Source: Tenrec ecaudatus (lineage: Eukaryota > Chordata > Mammalia > Afrosoricida > Tenrecidae). Taken from it: DNA of 64,000 nucleotides. A program made the translations under genes and the position numbers. The stretch spans positions 118,961,525 to 119,025,524 of the forward strand of contig NC_134539.1 of assembly GCF_050624435.1 (NCBI RefSeq). Direction: 5' to 3'. Shown piece by piece: positions 23,243 through 35,302 of this stretch (within the stretch, counting starts at the first letter, position 1; every line of letters begins with the position of its first letter). The notes beneath the pieces were generated by a model. It was not told the origin of the DNA. It ran no database searches and worked only from the letters and a program-made list of their open reading frames with translations.

Positions 23243-23415
23243 AACAGTATGGTATAATGGTTAGGTGTTGTGTTAAGATCCACAGGGTTGGCAGTTTGTG
23301 AAACACCAGCAGATCTGAGGGAGAAAGACTGGGCTTTCTACTCTCATAAACTGTCTTGGAAACCCACAGCGGGTTTGCTACGCATCAGCATTGACTGGAT
23401 AGCGGTGACATTTTT
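23243..23415 (+). mobile_element. AfroSINE
   Basis: GAGGGAGAAAGACTGGGCTT and ACGCATCAGCATTGACTGGA. Confidence 0.7.
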
Positions 23416-25002
23416 GAGTGTAAAAAATAATTCCTATTAAAAACTATATTTGCCATGTTGACTTTTTCAACGTGTTAAATTCAGTTTTAGAAAAAGTAAT
23501 TCTTACTCAGTCCTCCGAATGATAGATTTTGCCTACGAGTGACAAAGCTCAGGTGCCTTGCCTTGTTTCATAACAGAGCCAGCTGCACTGTCACTGGGCT
23601 GGGGACCCACTAACAGCTTTGGTTTTTATTACTTAGCATCGGCATCACGGTGATGTCAATTTGATGCTGTGCTATTGACAAGGCCTTGGTGAGGTTTCTT
23701 CTTCTTTTTGACTTTTCCCTGTAAATTAGGTATAAAATAGGGTACAGACCACAGCTTTACATACAACAGTCCTTACGCATTCTTCTCCAATCCATCCATT
23801 GCAACTCTTGGAATGTACCATGACTCAGCCCATTCTCCTTCCCTCGCTTTTCTGTTTCTGTTCCTCCTTCTTCCCTAGCCTCCTGAACTTTGTCCGCGGG
23901 TAAATTTGCTCTTAAACGGTTGGTTATTACAACGTGGAGATGAGCTCCGTCCTAGATGTGGAGAGTCAGGGCCATCGTCTTGAGGGATGAGGGAGAAAAG
24001 GCAGTCGGTGGTCAGGGAGGCTGCTGAGGAAGGCCCCTTCTCGGGAGAGCCAGGCTTTCCTTTGCGCGAGAGGCTGAATGCAACATTCGGAGAGGAGACA
24101 GAAGAGATTGGGCATTTTCTCCCGAGGGTCTACGAGCTTCAGAGGCATCGTTGAGAGCACAGCGAGGCAGGGACACACTAGGAAAGGTACGGCTACTTAG
24201 AGTGCCTACCACTTGGTCTGATTCTTCAGAAACAGGGTAGCACATATTGACCAGTGCTGGTGGGCTCAAGGCAGGTAGTGGTGGTGAAATGGGCTTTTTA
24301 ATGAGGGCAGTGAGGGTGCCCATAGGGTACCTGTGTGAGGTAGGGGCAGAACCCAATCTGTCAATCAAGAGGGAGCCCGATGACATCTCCTGAGGGGTGT
24401 GGTCTTTTGTATGAGCCTGAGAGACACTGGAAAGGGCTCCTCTCTCTGCCCCTGTACCTCCCTGTGTGCTGGGATTCTGTGCCTGCCTCCGGTGGGGGTG
24501 GGGGAGGACCTGAGAGCTACCTGAGCGTGGCCATGTTTTTGCTGACTTTGGATCCGTGTGACTCTGCACCCATTGGCCCGGGATTTTCCTGTATCTCGTT
24601 TCACCTTTCTGTGCAGCTCCGTGAGTCTGAAGAGGACCTCAGCTAGCAGCTCACCTGCGGACTTGAGTTGGACGGGCTGGGAGGCCTTCTTGAGACGAGA
24701 TTGCTTCTGGATGTGAAGTTCCTTCTGGTCCAGACATGAGTGGCACTAGCTTTGTTTCTCTAGAAAGCCTGGCCTGAAGCAGGCACTCTCTTGACCCCCA
24801 TCTGTGGTGGTGAGGGGGTCTGAGGAAGCTTAATTGTATCTCTAGCATGTAGGCCTCCTCTTGGGTTGGCCTTGGTAGGTGAGCATCACTTTAGTGTCTG
24901 CACTGGGCAAGCTGGGATTCTGAGTAATAGAAGCCCCTTCTTGAGCCCTGCAGATGGATCGGAAATTGTTGGAAATCCCAGTTCTTGTTCTGGGAACATA
25001 AA
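23416..25002. other. CCL16-CCL14 interval, nothing recognised
   Basis: No exon or clear repeat. A 185-codon minus frame (24569-24012) has no recognisable domain. Confidence 0.4.
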
Positions 25003-25190
25003 CTGAAAAACCAAACCCACTGCCATTGAGTTGATTCTGCTCAGAGCAACCCTGTAGCATAGAGCAGAACTGCCCCATTGGAGTTTTTGAGGCTCCAAGT
25101 CTTTGTGGGAGCAGAGAGCCTTATCTTTTTCCTGTAGAGCAAAGGGCAGCTTTGAATTGGTGAACTTGAGGTTACTAGTCTAACATGTAA
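25003..25190 (-). mobile_element. AfroSINE
   Basis: CCCACTGCCATTGAGTTGAT tail, CATAGAGCAGAACTGCCCCA body. Confidence 0.8.
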
Positions 25191-25229
25191 CCCTTTCTGG
25201 GAATAAGGTCTCTCCAGTTCTGTTTTGTT

Positions 25230-25299
25230 TCATCCATCCATCCATCCATCCATCCATCCATCCATCCATCCATCCAGCTATCCATCCATCCATCCATCC
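25230..25299. repeat. (CATC)n microsatellite
   Basis: About 17 CATC units with one CAGC interruption, 0.6 kb from the CCL14 3' end. Confidence 0.95.
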
Positions 25300-25834
25300 C
25301 CTGAGTATGGGACCTAATATGGAGCCAGGGTTTCTGCTAGACCTTCTGGGGAACACGGATGATGAATAAAACAATATGCTGTAACCTAGTGTGTACACCT
25401 GGAGGGAGCAGGATTAGATCAACTATGTGCACACATCATTCCTATTCCAGACAGCAACACAGATAAAGACAACCAGGGAATTTGACTCTCCTGAAAAGGC
25501 CTTCTGAAGATTTGTCTGTAAAATCAGAAGCTCCTCCTTCGTGTGCACACTGGTCATTGGCTTATATAAGGAAGGGAGCGCCTTCAGGCTGCTTAGCAGA
25601 GCGCTTAGAATGAAGAGCCCCGAGAACGTGGTGTCTGTCCCTGCGGCTGTGGTTGGGAAGGGGCTTTCCACTGAGCCTCTTTCAGGCCTGACTCTGGGAA
25701 CCAGGCTCTGGAGAAAGTTCTGCAGTGTGAGAACTGAGGCTAAATCACAGGCCGAGCCAGGGTCCTCGGTCCACTCGCTGGCAATGAGCAAGTCCAGTAG
25801 ACAGGAATGGGTGCAGGGATGGGTAAGGGTGGTC

Positions 25835-25840
25835 TTTAAT
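25835..25840 (-). promoter_or_regulatory. CCL14 candidate poly(A) signal
   Basis: ATTAAA on the minus strand about 92 nt past the stop codon; a common variant hexamer. Inference from position only. Confidence 0.45.
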
Positions 25841-25931
25841 TCAAGGCAGGACAGCTCCCAGTGAGTGGCTGGGGCTTTGAGCTGAGAGTGAGGCCGGGAT
25901 GCCTTGGTCTCTTCCGAAGCGGTGTGGTCAC

Positions 25932-26019
25932 TCAGCTCTCCTCCAGCTCCCTGACGTAGCTCTGGACCCAGGCATCATTGGGGTTGGCACAGATGGCGTG
26001 GCCCCTCTTGGTGACGAAG
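25932..26019 (-). CDS. CCL14: CCL14 exon 3 (C-terminal helix)
   Basis: 88 nt after a CCCCACAG acceptor. It encodes [13 protein letters not shown] and the helix [12 protein letters not shown], then TGA at 25934-25932. Confidence 0.94.
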
Positions 26020-29000
26020 CTGTGGGGCATGAGGGAGAAGCATTATCCATGGAGGTTTCTGGGTGGGGAGAGCCTGTTCTCCCTCCCTGTCCGCCTCCCT
26101 TTGTTTGAGACAGCTCAGGACCAGGTCCCCATGAAAGGGGTGACCCACCTAGCTTCTGTGTCCCACCACCCCTGAAATCCTCTCATGCTGCTCCAGCCAA
26201 TGGCTCTCAGAGGGGCCAGAGATAACCCTCGCTGCCTCTCCCTACGGTGTCACCCCTGCAAGGTGTCCCGGGGAGACCCACTCTATGCTCCCCCAGTCCC
26301 CACCCCGGGGGGGGGGGTGCCTGCTGGCTCTCTTTCCACTGAGGGGAGCGTCTGGGTGCCACCTACATAATGCCAGGCTTGGAGCACTGGCTGGTGGTCT
26401 CATAATAGCCAGAAAGCCAGGACAGCGGGATGCGACGGGAAGTGAAGGCTAAGCAGCACTCGGCAGGGTGGTAAGGTCCTCCTGGGGAGAGAGGGAGAAA
26501 ACGGGTGTGAAACAGATCCACACACTCGTCCGACAGCAACACCCTCGTGCTGGGCCTAGGAGGGTAGGGGGCAGAAGAACTCGGGGAGAGAAACCAAGTC
26601 CGCTCCTCGCCCTCTGTCTACTCTCGCAGGAGACCCACTGGAGCAGGCCCCTCAGGGGGGCAGGAGCAGCAAGCACGGCTCCCCGCTGCTTGCCCACCAC
26701 TCCATGAGCAGTGGCGGAGAAGCAGGGGCATGCCCGACTGGGAAAGACGTGGGTAAGAAGCCACTGGCCCTAGAAACACGTCCCAAGGGGTAGTATACCC
26801 GGGCCTTAACCCCATCCCCTGCCCCTGTTCCCATTGGCCTACGCCCTTCAGGCAGCAGAGGACAGGATGCCCCACAAGCCCCAAGGACACTGGTCTGGGG
26901 GTGAGGGTACCCTGATTCTAACCCGGTTTGGGGACCAGGGCCCCTTGTTAGCTGCCATGGAGTGGCCCCCCCAGTTCCCCACAACCCCTGGTGCAAGGAA
27001 GGCCAGATGTTTCCCGATCGGGCCTCACGCTATCTTCATGATCGGTTGCAGATCAGACCGTTGTGATCCCATCACCCGCTGGTTCTCAGAGGCAGATCAC
27101 CCGCACTTTCTTCCTAGCCCGTCTTGTCTGGAAGCTCTTGCTGACACGTGGTTAGCGGCCTCGCCACCCTCAAGCCTCCAGAGGAAGATGGAGAGCAGAG
27201 AGTCTGACCGGGGTCTCCCACATGGGAAGTGAGAATTCCACCCGAGAACCCACTCCTTACCCCAGCCCCTACCACAAGCTTCACTAGCGGCCTTCCGAAA
27301 ATTCATGGGAAAAGTCTCATGATCTTACAGTTCCGTCCACCCCCCATCAACTTTCTGATGCCCCTTGTGCCCCCTCAACACCCCCCTGTTTGTTTCCTCC
27401 TTTGTTCCATTGGCCATTGGACAGACTCAGTATTTTGTAACAGGGCTCTCTAGGGTGCTGGGGACACAGGTGCTTCAGGGACTGTCGAGGGATTACTATG
27501 TTTGAGAGAGATGAGTCCTGGGTAGGGCACCCCATTCAGTCCCCATTTCTGTTTCCCACGTGGGCCCTCAGTGTGAGATTGTGCCTGAGGAAAAGGATCC
27601 ATGGATTAAACAGTTAAAAACAAAAAAGAAAACAAACCATTGGTGCAGGCGATTTTTCAGCTACGTTCCAAGATTGAAGGGGTCCTGGCTGTGCAGACAG
27701 TGAAGTGCATAACCACGCACTGAAGGTTGTCACCTTGAGGGGAAGCCCTGGTGATCTACTTCTGAAAGGTCAGAGAGAGTGAAGCCCCAGAGAGCAGCCC
27801 CAGTTCTCGGACACACATGGGCTTGCCATGAGATGGCACTGGCTTGATGACAATTGGATTGGCTTAGCTGGGTGTGCTCATTCAGACATGTCCCGCCTCT
27901 TCCAGGCAGTGTGTGGAGCGACAACAGCGCTTCCCTGAACTTGAAGCCACAGGAGCGGGAGGGGGTTTCCGGGAGGAGCTGCACACCCAGGCACGTGTGG
28001 GGGCTGCAGAGTGGAGTCCTGGGTTCTGAGCACGCTCCACAGCTACCTGGACAGAATGTGCCACCACTGTGACTCCAAGGTCTTTAAGTGGCCAGATGCT
28101 TGTAGGGAAAAGGGAATGGCTGGTCCTGCTTCTACACCCCTTCTGACACATCCTCCCTCCCCAAAGGCTGGCAGTGGGGCTCCCTGGCCCTCAAGACCAA
28201 GGCAGAGCTCTGACTCTTGAGTTTTCTGAGCTGACAAGTGGCCTTTTAGATCGCAATCAAGCTGTCCATATCTTCATTCATTTACTCAGCCAGCCAGCCA
28301 GCATCTTCATTCATTTACTCAGCCCGCCAGGCAGCCAGCCCACCCGCCCGCCAGCCAGCCCACCCACCTACCAGCCTGCCAGCCAGCCAACCAACCAATC
28401 AACCAGCCAGCCAGCCGACCCACCAGCCAACCCTCCCTGTGGCTCTTGAGTCAAATCCGACGCAGTGACCCTGGAGGCCGGGGTAGAACGGCCCATTGGG
28501 TCTCCAAAACTATCCATCTCTCCAGGGGCAGACTGCCACCTCGTGCTTGTGAGCAGATCCTGAGTTCAAACCCCTGACATTTTAGTTAGCAGACAACTTG
28601 CCAAAAGAGCTCCGAGCGTTCCCAGTCACTTAAAAACAAAAACAAAAACAGACAAACTAAACTCACTGCTATTGAGTTGACTTGGACTCACAGTGCCCCT
28701 ACAGGACAGAACTTAACTGCTCCTGTGGGTTTCTGAGATTGTAAATCCTCAGGGGAGTAGCTGGTGGTGTTGAACAACAGACTTTGTGGTTACCAGCCCA
28801 ACACTTAAGCCACTATTGCTACTAGGGCTCCTTCATTCATGTTAACCAAAAAAGTCAAACTCACTGCCGTCAAATCGATTCCAATTCCCCGAGACCTTAT
28901 AGGACAGGGTAGAACTGCCCTGTGGGTTCCCAGATGGTAGCTCTTGATAGGAATTGAAAGCCTCACCTTCCTCCAGAGGAGCTGCAGGTAGTTTCAAACA

Positions 29001-30163
29001 GCTGACTTGCGGTTAGTACCCCAACACATACCCACTATGCCACAAGGGCTCTTTCTTCCAGTCATTTTTAGGCTAGATTTTTAAAAATGTAACAGCCTGC
29101 TGTGTCTTCCCCCTCTCCCCATGAGCCTGTGCAGGGTTTTGTGGCCAGCTAACCTAAAGGTTGGTGGTTTGACCCCACCAAGCAGTCTGTGAAAAGTGCC
29201 CTGGGGATCTGCTTCTTCTAAGATCACAGTCAAGGAAGCCTTAGAGAGCAGTTCTGCTCTGGGCTGCTGTGCGCTGGTGTGTGTGTGTGTGTGCGTGCGT
29301 GTGTGTGCGCGCGTGTGCGCGCGCATGTGTGTATGTGTGCGTGTGTGTGTGCGTGCGTGTGTGTGCGCGCGTGTGTGTATGTGTGCGTGTGTGTGTGCGT
29401 GCGTGCACGGGTGCACGTGGGCAGGTTCTGGAAAGGAAAGCCAGAACACAGAAGGATGAGAAACGGGCTGAGTTGTTTGGAAAACTCCCCCGCTGTAAAG
29501 GTAGCACCCTCCAGAAATATACTGGAAAGAAGTGGCCTCAGTCTAACTCCCAGCCCCGGGATTAAGCAGGGGGTGACCCTGCCAGGGACCTGGGCTCAGC
29601 TCTCAGGAGTCTAGGGTAACGGGCCACCAAACACTGTCCTTGTCTCTTATGCATAGTGCCCCTCAAATGCGGCGGTCACTCATTTGCTTAGAGACGGAAG
29701 AGGAGTTGAGAGAGCCAAGAGGCAGACTGGAAGGCCCTGGGAGGAGGAGGAGTAAGCCAGGTGAGCAAGATCCCCCACCAGTGGTTCTCAACTTGTGGGT
29801 CCCGACCCCATTGGCGGTTGAACGACCCTTTCACAGGGTCACCTGGTTCATCACAGTAGCAAAATGACAGTGATGAAGTAGCAACGAAAATAATGTGATG
29901 GTTGGTAGGGGGCATCCCCACCACATGAGGAGCTGTGTGAGAGGGTCGCGGCGTGAGGAAGGTTGAGAACCGCTGCCCCAGACCTTCTGGAGTCCCTCTG
30001 TGCACCCCCATGGACCCACTCCCGCCTGTCACCAAACAGGAGATAAGGGGAAGGGAGCCGAGGCACTAGACTCACGTGATGACGACTCAGCCTTGGCCTG
30101 GGTGGTGGAGGTGAGGGTGAGGAAGATGATGAGGAAGGAGACTGCGGCCTTGAGCACCTTCAT
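25932..30163 (-). CDS. CCL14: CCL14, C-C motif chemokine 14 (three exons)
   Basis: Secreted CC chemokine; human CCL14 (HCC-1) circulates in plasma and becomes a strong CCR1/CCR5 agonist after removal of its first mature residues. The coding parts are exon 1 30163-30076, exon 2 26481-26367 and exon 3 26019-25932, giving 96 residues (human 93). The signal peptide starts [14 protein letters not shown]. The mature start [14 protein letters not shown] is nearly the human sequence and decides the identity. The middle, [14 protein letters not shown], and the end, [20 protein letters not shown], also match CCL14. Four cysteines only, so it is a standard CC chemokine, unlike the six-cysteine neighbours to the right. 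Intron 1 is 3.6 kb and full of SINEs, microsatellites and a SPIN transposon. An ATTAAA at 25835-25840 may be the poly(A) signal. No clear TATA box lies close to the start codon. Confidence 0.95.
26367..26481 (-). CDS. CCL14: CCL14 exon 2 (CC motif)
   Basis: 115 nt between a CTCCCCAG acceptor and a GTAGGT donor. It encodes GPYHPAECC through SQCSKPGI. Confidence 0.94.
27030..27255 (-). mobile_element. SINE with tRNA-Gly-like head, CCL14 intron 1
   Basis: GGCAGATCACCCGCACTTTC body and GGGTCTCCCACATGGGAAGT, the reverse of a decayed tRNA-Gly B box and anticodon arm. Confidence 0.55.
27677..27870 (+). mobile_element. tRNA-related SINE, CCL14 intron 1
   Basis: GGTCCTGGCTGTGCAGACAG head and GGACACACATGGGCTTGCCA tail; other afrotherian SINE type, as at 14505. 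Confidence 0.5.
28290..28435. repeat. CAGC/CCAG-rich tandem repeat, CCL14 intron 1
   Basis: Degenerate CCAG/CCAC tetramers plus a duplicated ATCTTCATTCATTTACTCAG unit (near 28270 and 28303). Confidence 0.85.
28441..28605 (-). mobile_element. AfroSINE, CCL14 intron 1
   Basis: GAGTCAAATCCGACGCAGTG tail and TGAGTTCAAACCCCTGAC; first of three reverse copies in a row. Confidence 0.65.
28655..28832 (-). mobile_element. AfroSINE, CCL14 intron 1
   Basis: CACTGCTATTGAGTTGACTT tail and a head ending ACTAGGGCTCC. Confidence 0.75.
28857..29053 (-). mobile_element. AfroSINE, CCL14 intron 1
   Basis: CACTGCCGTCAAATCGATTC tail; head CCACTATGCCACAAGGGCTC. Confidence 0.8.
29108..29260 (+). mobile_element. 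tRNA-related SINE fragment
   Basis: GTTGGTGGTTTGACCCCACC and CCCTGGGGATCTGCTTCTTC followed by a TG microsatellite. Confidence 0.4.
29278..29415. repeat. (TG)n microsatellite, CCL14 intron 1
   Basis: About 135 bp of TG with CG and TA variants. Long frames through it are repeat artefacts. Confidence 0.95.
29779..29975 (-). mobile_element. SPIN-type hAT MITE, copy 3, in CCL14 intron 1
   Basis: Reverse-oriented SPIN with both inverted ends, 100 bp from the CCL14 exon 1 donor. Contains GAACGACCCTTTCACAGGGTC and the CACATGAGGAGCTG segment of the family. Confidence 0.85.
30076..30163 (-). CDS. CCL14: CCL14 exon 1 (signal peptide)
   Basis: 88 nt from ATG to a GTGAGT donor; 29 codons plus one base. 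It ends in AESSS, and the split codon gives the Arg of SSSRGPYHP. Confidence 0.93.
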
Positions 30164-30460
30164 CTTCCTGGGGGGGGGGGGTGGGGAGCTGCGGTAGGAG
30201 CCGAGCTGCCCTGCCTGGGCTTGTGAGGCTCCCGGGCGAGGGATTGTTGAGAAATGATCCCGGTGGCAAGATAGCGGCTGAAATATGGGAAGTGAGAGCG
30301 CCAGGGGAAGCCGGGAGCGATGCCTCAGCGATTTCCTCCTGCACCTTTGGGAGGCTGGGCGCAGGGAGCGCAGAGAGCCAGCATCTCGGGGAGGAACCTG
30401 CGTTTTATCCCCAGTGGGGGATAATTCACCCCTTTGCTAGAAACCATCTTCAGGTGTGGA

Positions 30461-30635
30461 TGGGCAGCTCTGGTGGTGGTGGTGACATGTTGGTCTGTTA
30501 AGTGCATGGTCAGCAGTCTGCAGCCACCGGTCAGTCACTCTGGGAGGAGATGACTCAGAAACCCACAGGGGCAGCTCTAGGCCTCCTACCGGGGTTCCAT
30601 GAGTTAGAATCAGCTCAATGGCAGTGATTTGGGGG
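30461..30635 (+). mobile_element. AfroSINE upstream of CCL14
   Basis: GGGCAGCTCTGGTGGTGGTG head and GAGTTAGAATCAGCTCAATG tail. Confidence 0.75.
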
Positions 30636-30653
30636 TACTGTTTTTGTAGGGGA

Positions 30654-30828
30654 AGGAGCCCTGAGGGCAGAGTGGTTTTGCCCTGGGCTGCGACCCTGCA
30701 GGTGAGCGGTTCAGGAGAAAGTGGGGCCTTTCTACCCAGTAGAGTTACGGTCTGGGGCACCCAGGGGTCTCTCTAGCCTGTCCTCCTCAAGGGTCACGAT
30801 GACTGGATGGCAGGGCGTTTGGATTTTG
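30654..30828 (+). mobile_element. AfroSINE upstream of CCL14
   Basis: AGGAGCCCTGAGGGCAGAGT head, CACGATGACTGGATGGCAGG tail. Confidence 0.75.
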
Positions 30829-31167
30829 AGAGATGAGCACAGTGGCCGGGTGGGACACGGTCTCAGACTGAGTAATTCCAGAGTTCAAGGGTGGGTTATG
30901 TCGTGTGTTCAGTTCTAGTTCCAGGTCTCAGAACAAGGCCACAGAGGGCCTGGAACCCAGAGGGGCCTGTGGGTAGAGGGATAAGTCTGGGGTCCTCAGG
31001 TCAGGTCTCATCAATCAGAGCTAGGAAATTCAGTTTCATAAGCAGAACCTAGAGATCTTCCAGCTTTATCTCCATGCCCCTCACCAGACCCTGGGGGCTA
31101 GAAGGGCCAGGGAGCTCGGTAGGCAATGCACTTGACAACACTTACATAGTACTTGCTCTACACACTC

Positions 31168-31382
31168 CTAGAGTCCCTGGGTGCACAGACATTTGAGTGC
31201 TTGGCTACTAACCACAAGGTTGGTGGTTTGAATCTACCCAGATATGCACCTCAGAAACAGGGCCGTCAATCCACTCTGAAGGATCATAACTCTTCAGAAC
31301 TCATTCGTACGCAGCACAATTCTACTCAGGCACACATGGAGTCCCCAGAAGTTGGGTTTGACCGATGGCAGCTGGTTTGGAT
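31168..31382 (+). mobile_element. AfroSINE
   Basis: TAGAGTCCCTGGGTGCACAG head, CACAAGGTTGGTGGTTTGAA, tail CCGATGGCAGCTGGTTTGG. Confidence 0.65.
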
Positions 31383-31389
31383 TTTTGCG

Positions 31390-32189
31390 TGGACACACTT
31401 GCCACTGTCCCAAATGGTTGATGAGCATGAATCCGTTTCATCTTTAAGACGGGACACTGAGACCCAGGGAACACAGGCCACCTGCCTAAGTTTTGATGAT
31501 ACGTGGGACTCGGGCTGTCTGGCTCCAGTTTTTGTGCCCTTAACCACAGTGTTACACCGTGACACATGGCGCCCTCGCTAAGCTGCCTTCTGTAAAGTCT
31601 GCCACCTCAGCTCCTTCTGAGCGGATTCCTCCGGAACCATGTCCTGGTGTTCCAACTTTTGTTGAAGAGCCTTAGAGAATGTCGTTTCTGGGGTGGCTAA
31701 TCGATTTCACCGATGAGTGGTGGCCTGGAGCTCTGTGTTGGAAACTGTTCAGGGTTCCTCTGTTGGAACTGCGATGCGACTTCTCTGTGGCGCAGAGTAC
31801 TGTACCAGGTACGTACCTGCCCTCCTTAGATGAATCTGAAAGTGCCTTCGATTGAGGAGAAAGCTGGGTTCAGGGAGGGTCAGGGACTTGTTTTGCTTGT
31901 GCACTCATTAGGACGTCAGACCCCACCCCTGATTCTGAGTCCACCCTGCACTTCCCCCATCTGCTTCCTGTTTTCATTGTTTACATCTTTCCTCTCCTCC
32001 TGGGATCATCAGGGGAAGGATCATTTCTCTCCACCCATTCCTCATTGAGCCTGACACAGGGTCCAGAACATTAGATTAAGAACTAGAGGATTTGGAAGAT
32101 GGGCCAATACAGAAACAAAACGTCTGTGTTTTTCAAAGGAAACAGCAGGATTCTCACACCTGCCTGTCAGGTGGGAGACACATCTAACA
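31390..32189. other. No gene seen
   Basis: Unassigned sequence ahead of the long L1. Confidence 0.4.
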
Positions 32190-34245
32190 AGGGCAGAGAT
32201 GGTCATTAGAATCCTTTCTGAACATGCCCGCAGGGAGTAGGGAACCAATGGAGAGGTCTGAGGGGCCAGCCCCAATCCCAACAAGGTGGACACCTGCCCC
32301 TCCCCCCAGAAGAATTTATTTCAGAGGACAGTACTGAATCTGCAGCTCCGGGAGAAGGACATATCTGATCAGAGTACATGGGAACAGATGGAGGAGGAGG
32401 AGGAGAGAGTGGAGCACAGCCTGGCCCACCAGGCCTTGAGGACAATGTTCAGGCTCAGAGCAGCCAGTCCACAGAAAGGACCACATGGCTGACCCCACTA
32501 TGAGACATGATGTCCCTCACTGACCCATAGCTCTATAGGGGACAACACTGGAGACACTGTGGGAATTGCGCCTGATCTGATCCTGCCACACCAAGGTAAA
32601 ACACTAAGGGGGTGCAACAGAACAGCAAGGGAACAGAGCTGCGAGCTCCCCAGGGAATGCTGAAGGTGGACTTTGAGACCAGGGCGTAGTGCCCCAACAA
32701 ACTGGACTGGAAAACACTCCTAAAGGCCAACAAACAGTCCTTGAACTAACTACAAGCTTTTCTTTCTTGTTGTGGCTTTTTTTTTTTGTCATTGGTTTGT
32801 TGTTGTTTTGTTTTATATTGTTACTCGGTTAGGCTCTGTCTTGTTTTTGTGCATGTTATTTATTATCTCCACAGGTCTTTCTAAATAAGATAGGCTGGAT
32901 GAACAATCTGGAGGAGAAAACAACGGGACTGACAGTTCGAGGGGACATGGGAGAGGAGGAGGTGGGAGGAAAGGTAGTGATGTTAACAAACTCAGGGAAA
33001 AGGGAACAACAAGTGATCCAAATTAGTGGTGGTGAGGAGGGTGTGGGAGGCCTGGTAGGGCATGATCAAGGGTAATGTAACCAAGAGGAATTATTGAAAC
33101 CCAAGTGAAGACTGAGCATGATAGTGGGACAAGAGAAAAGTCAAAGGAAATAGAGGAAAGAGCTAGGAGGCAAAGGGCATTTATAGAGGCCTAAAAAAAG
33201 GCATGTACATATGCAAATATATTTATATATGAGGATGGGGAAATAGATCTATGTGCATATATGTAGAGCTTTAGTATTAAGGTAGCAGATGGACATTGGG
33301 CCTCCACTCAAGTACTCCCTGAATGCAAGAATACTTTGCTCTATTAAACTGGCATTTTATGATACTCACCTTCACGACACATTGCTGAAGAAAAGTGGGT
33401 GAATAAGTAAATGTGGTGAAGAAAGCTGATGGTGCCTGGTTATCAAAAGATATAGCGTCTGGGGTCTTAAAGGCTTGAAGGCAAACAAGCGGCCATCTAG
33501 CTCAGAAACAACAAAGCCCACATGGAAGAAGCACATCAGCCTGTGCAATCACGAGGTGTCAAAGGGTTCAGGTATCAGGCATCATCAGAACAAAAAATCA
33601 TATCATTGTGAATGAGGGAGGGAGTGTGGAGTAGAGACCCAAAGCCCATCTGTAGGCAACTGGACATCCTCTTACAGAAGGGTCTAGGGGAGGACATGAG
33701 CCAGTCAGGGTGTGATATAGCAACGATGAAACATACAACTTTCCTCTGGTTCCTGGATGCTTCCCCCCCAACCCCACCCAACTGTCAAGATACCAATTCT
33801 ACCTTACAAATCTGGCTAGATCAGAGGATGTACACTGGTATAGATGGGAACTGGAAACGCAGGAAATCCAGGGCAAAATATCCTTTCAGGACCAGTGGTG
33901 AGAGTGGTGGGTTGGAAGGGAGGGTGGGTTGGAAGGGGGGAACCGACTACAAGGATCTACATATAACCTCCCTGGGGGACGGACAACAGAAAAGTGGGTG
34001 AAGGGAGACGTCGGACAGTGCAAGATATGACAAAATAATAGTTTATAAATTATCAAGGACTCATGATGGAGGGGGTAGCAGGGAGAGAGGGGAAAAATGA
34101 GGAGCTGATGCCAGGGGCTTAGGTGGAGAGCAAATGTTTTGAGAATGATGAGGGCAATGAATGTACAAATGTGCTTTACACAATTGATGTATGTATGGAT
34201 TGTGATAAGAGTTGTATGAGCCCCTAATAAAATGATTTTTAAAAG
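32190..34245 (+). mobile_element. Long L1 3' region, sense
   Basis: About 2 kb of non-coding module from GGGGCCAGCCCCAATCCCAA to AATAAAATGATTTTTAAAA. It aligns in reverse with 39598-41600. The only open frames are short and chance-like. Confidence 0.7.
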
Positions 34246-34254
34246 TGATTAAAA

Positions 34255-34869
34255 AAGGTGGAAAGAAACACACAAAAAGAATCCTTTCTGATTTTGCCAC
34301 AGTCAATAACAGCACACGTTAAACTCCTTGAATCAACTGCTACTATTTATCATTAAGAACAATCTAGAGCAACAAGTAGTCTGTGGGAGAGTTTGAGTTG
34401 GAAAGAAATCATCTTTCTTTCTTTGTTTTGTGGGAAGTGAGCCTACCTGCCAAGTTGCTGTTAGAAATCTCCCAGGAAACTCCCTACCTATATTAATCTG
34501 AACAGGTAGCTGTAGCACTACACAGTCCTGAGTTCCAGGTGATTCATGCAGAGAAGGTTTATCTTGATAATGTCACAGGTCAACATGGGTCAGCTTTAGG
34601 CTGATGTGGGAAACAGAACTGGGAAGAGAGTGTATGCGGACAAACTCTGAACACTATACTACACTATACGCCCTTGGAGGAAGACCTTCACACTCATAAG
34701 TTGGAGAGGTGTTCCAGGCACATTCTCCTAAATAAAACTTATTCCCCACGAACCCCCCCCCATAATAATGACAGATTTAAGATGCTGTTTGCAAACACAT
34801 GACTTGAAGGTCACTGGCTTGAAGACTAGCTACCTGAAGGTTGTCTACCATCAAAAGCAATGGGATCCT
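34255..34869. other. No gene seen
   Basis: Unassigned between the L1 tail and the possible LTR. Confidence 0.4.
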
Positions 34870-35225
34870 ATCAACTGTCCCACCCTAATTAGGCCCCATT
34901 CCCTTCTGATGAGATCATAGATTATTCCCCATGGAAGAGTTCAAAGACACCTAAGGTCAAGCCAGCTCAGAGACAACCAAGGCTAGGCCCCCATCATGAC
35001 TAGAGTCTTCCCATCTTGTATGCCTCTAGCGCCTCCCCTTCCTTTTGTGTGCATACCCCTAGGTCGTCCCCCTCCTGTTAATGTGTATGCCTCTTACACA
35101 ACCCCTTCCTGTTAGGTATGTGCTTACCATGGCTTGAGTGCCTGAGATTACATAAGCTGAGAGAATGCATTACGCTCTCTCTCTGCTTGGACCTGGTTCC
35201 TAACTATTGCGGAGGTGAGTCCTTG
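34870..35225 (+). mobile_element. Possible ERV LTR fragment
   Basis: C-rich U3-like stretches (CATACCCCTAGG, CCCCCTCCTGTTAATGTG) followed by ATTACATAAGCTGAG and CTCTCTCTCTGCTTGG resemble the LTR at 21275 in layout. Boundaries unclear; fossil. Confidence 0.3.
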
Positions 35226-35235
35226 CAGGCTTTAT

Positions 35236-35300
35236 CTATCTGTACATCCTCTGGTCTAGCCAGATTTGCAAGGTAGTATTGGGATCATGATATTGGGGGG
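35236..35300 (-). mobile_element. Small L1 3'-module fragment
   Basis: TACATCCTCTGGTCTAGCCA and TTGCAAGGTAGTATTGGGAT match the L1 module; about 65 bp, beside RTE sequence. Confidence 0.5.
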
Positions 35301-35302
35301 TC

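Noticed and set aside
25200-25310. Direct repeats suggestive of an array (CATC units; also 51212-51257)
   Set aside because: Plain tetranucleotide microsatellites without spacers; no CRISPR in a mammalian genome.
29081-29614. Long frames rich in Val-Cys or His-Thr on both strands
   Set aside because: They are translations of the TG microsatellite in CCL14 intron 1; the same holds for frames at 36668-37187.
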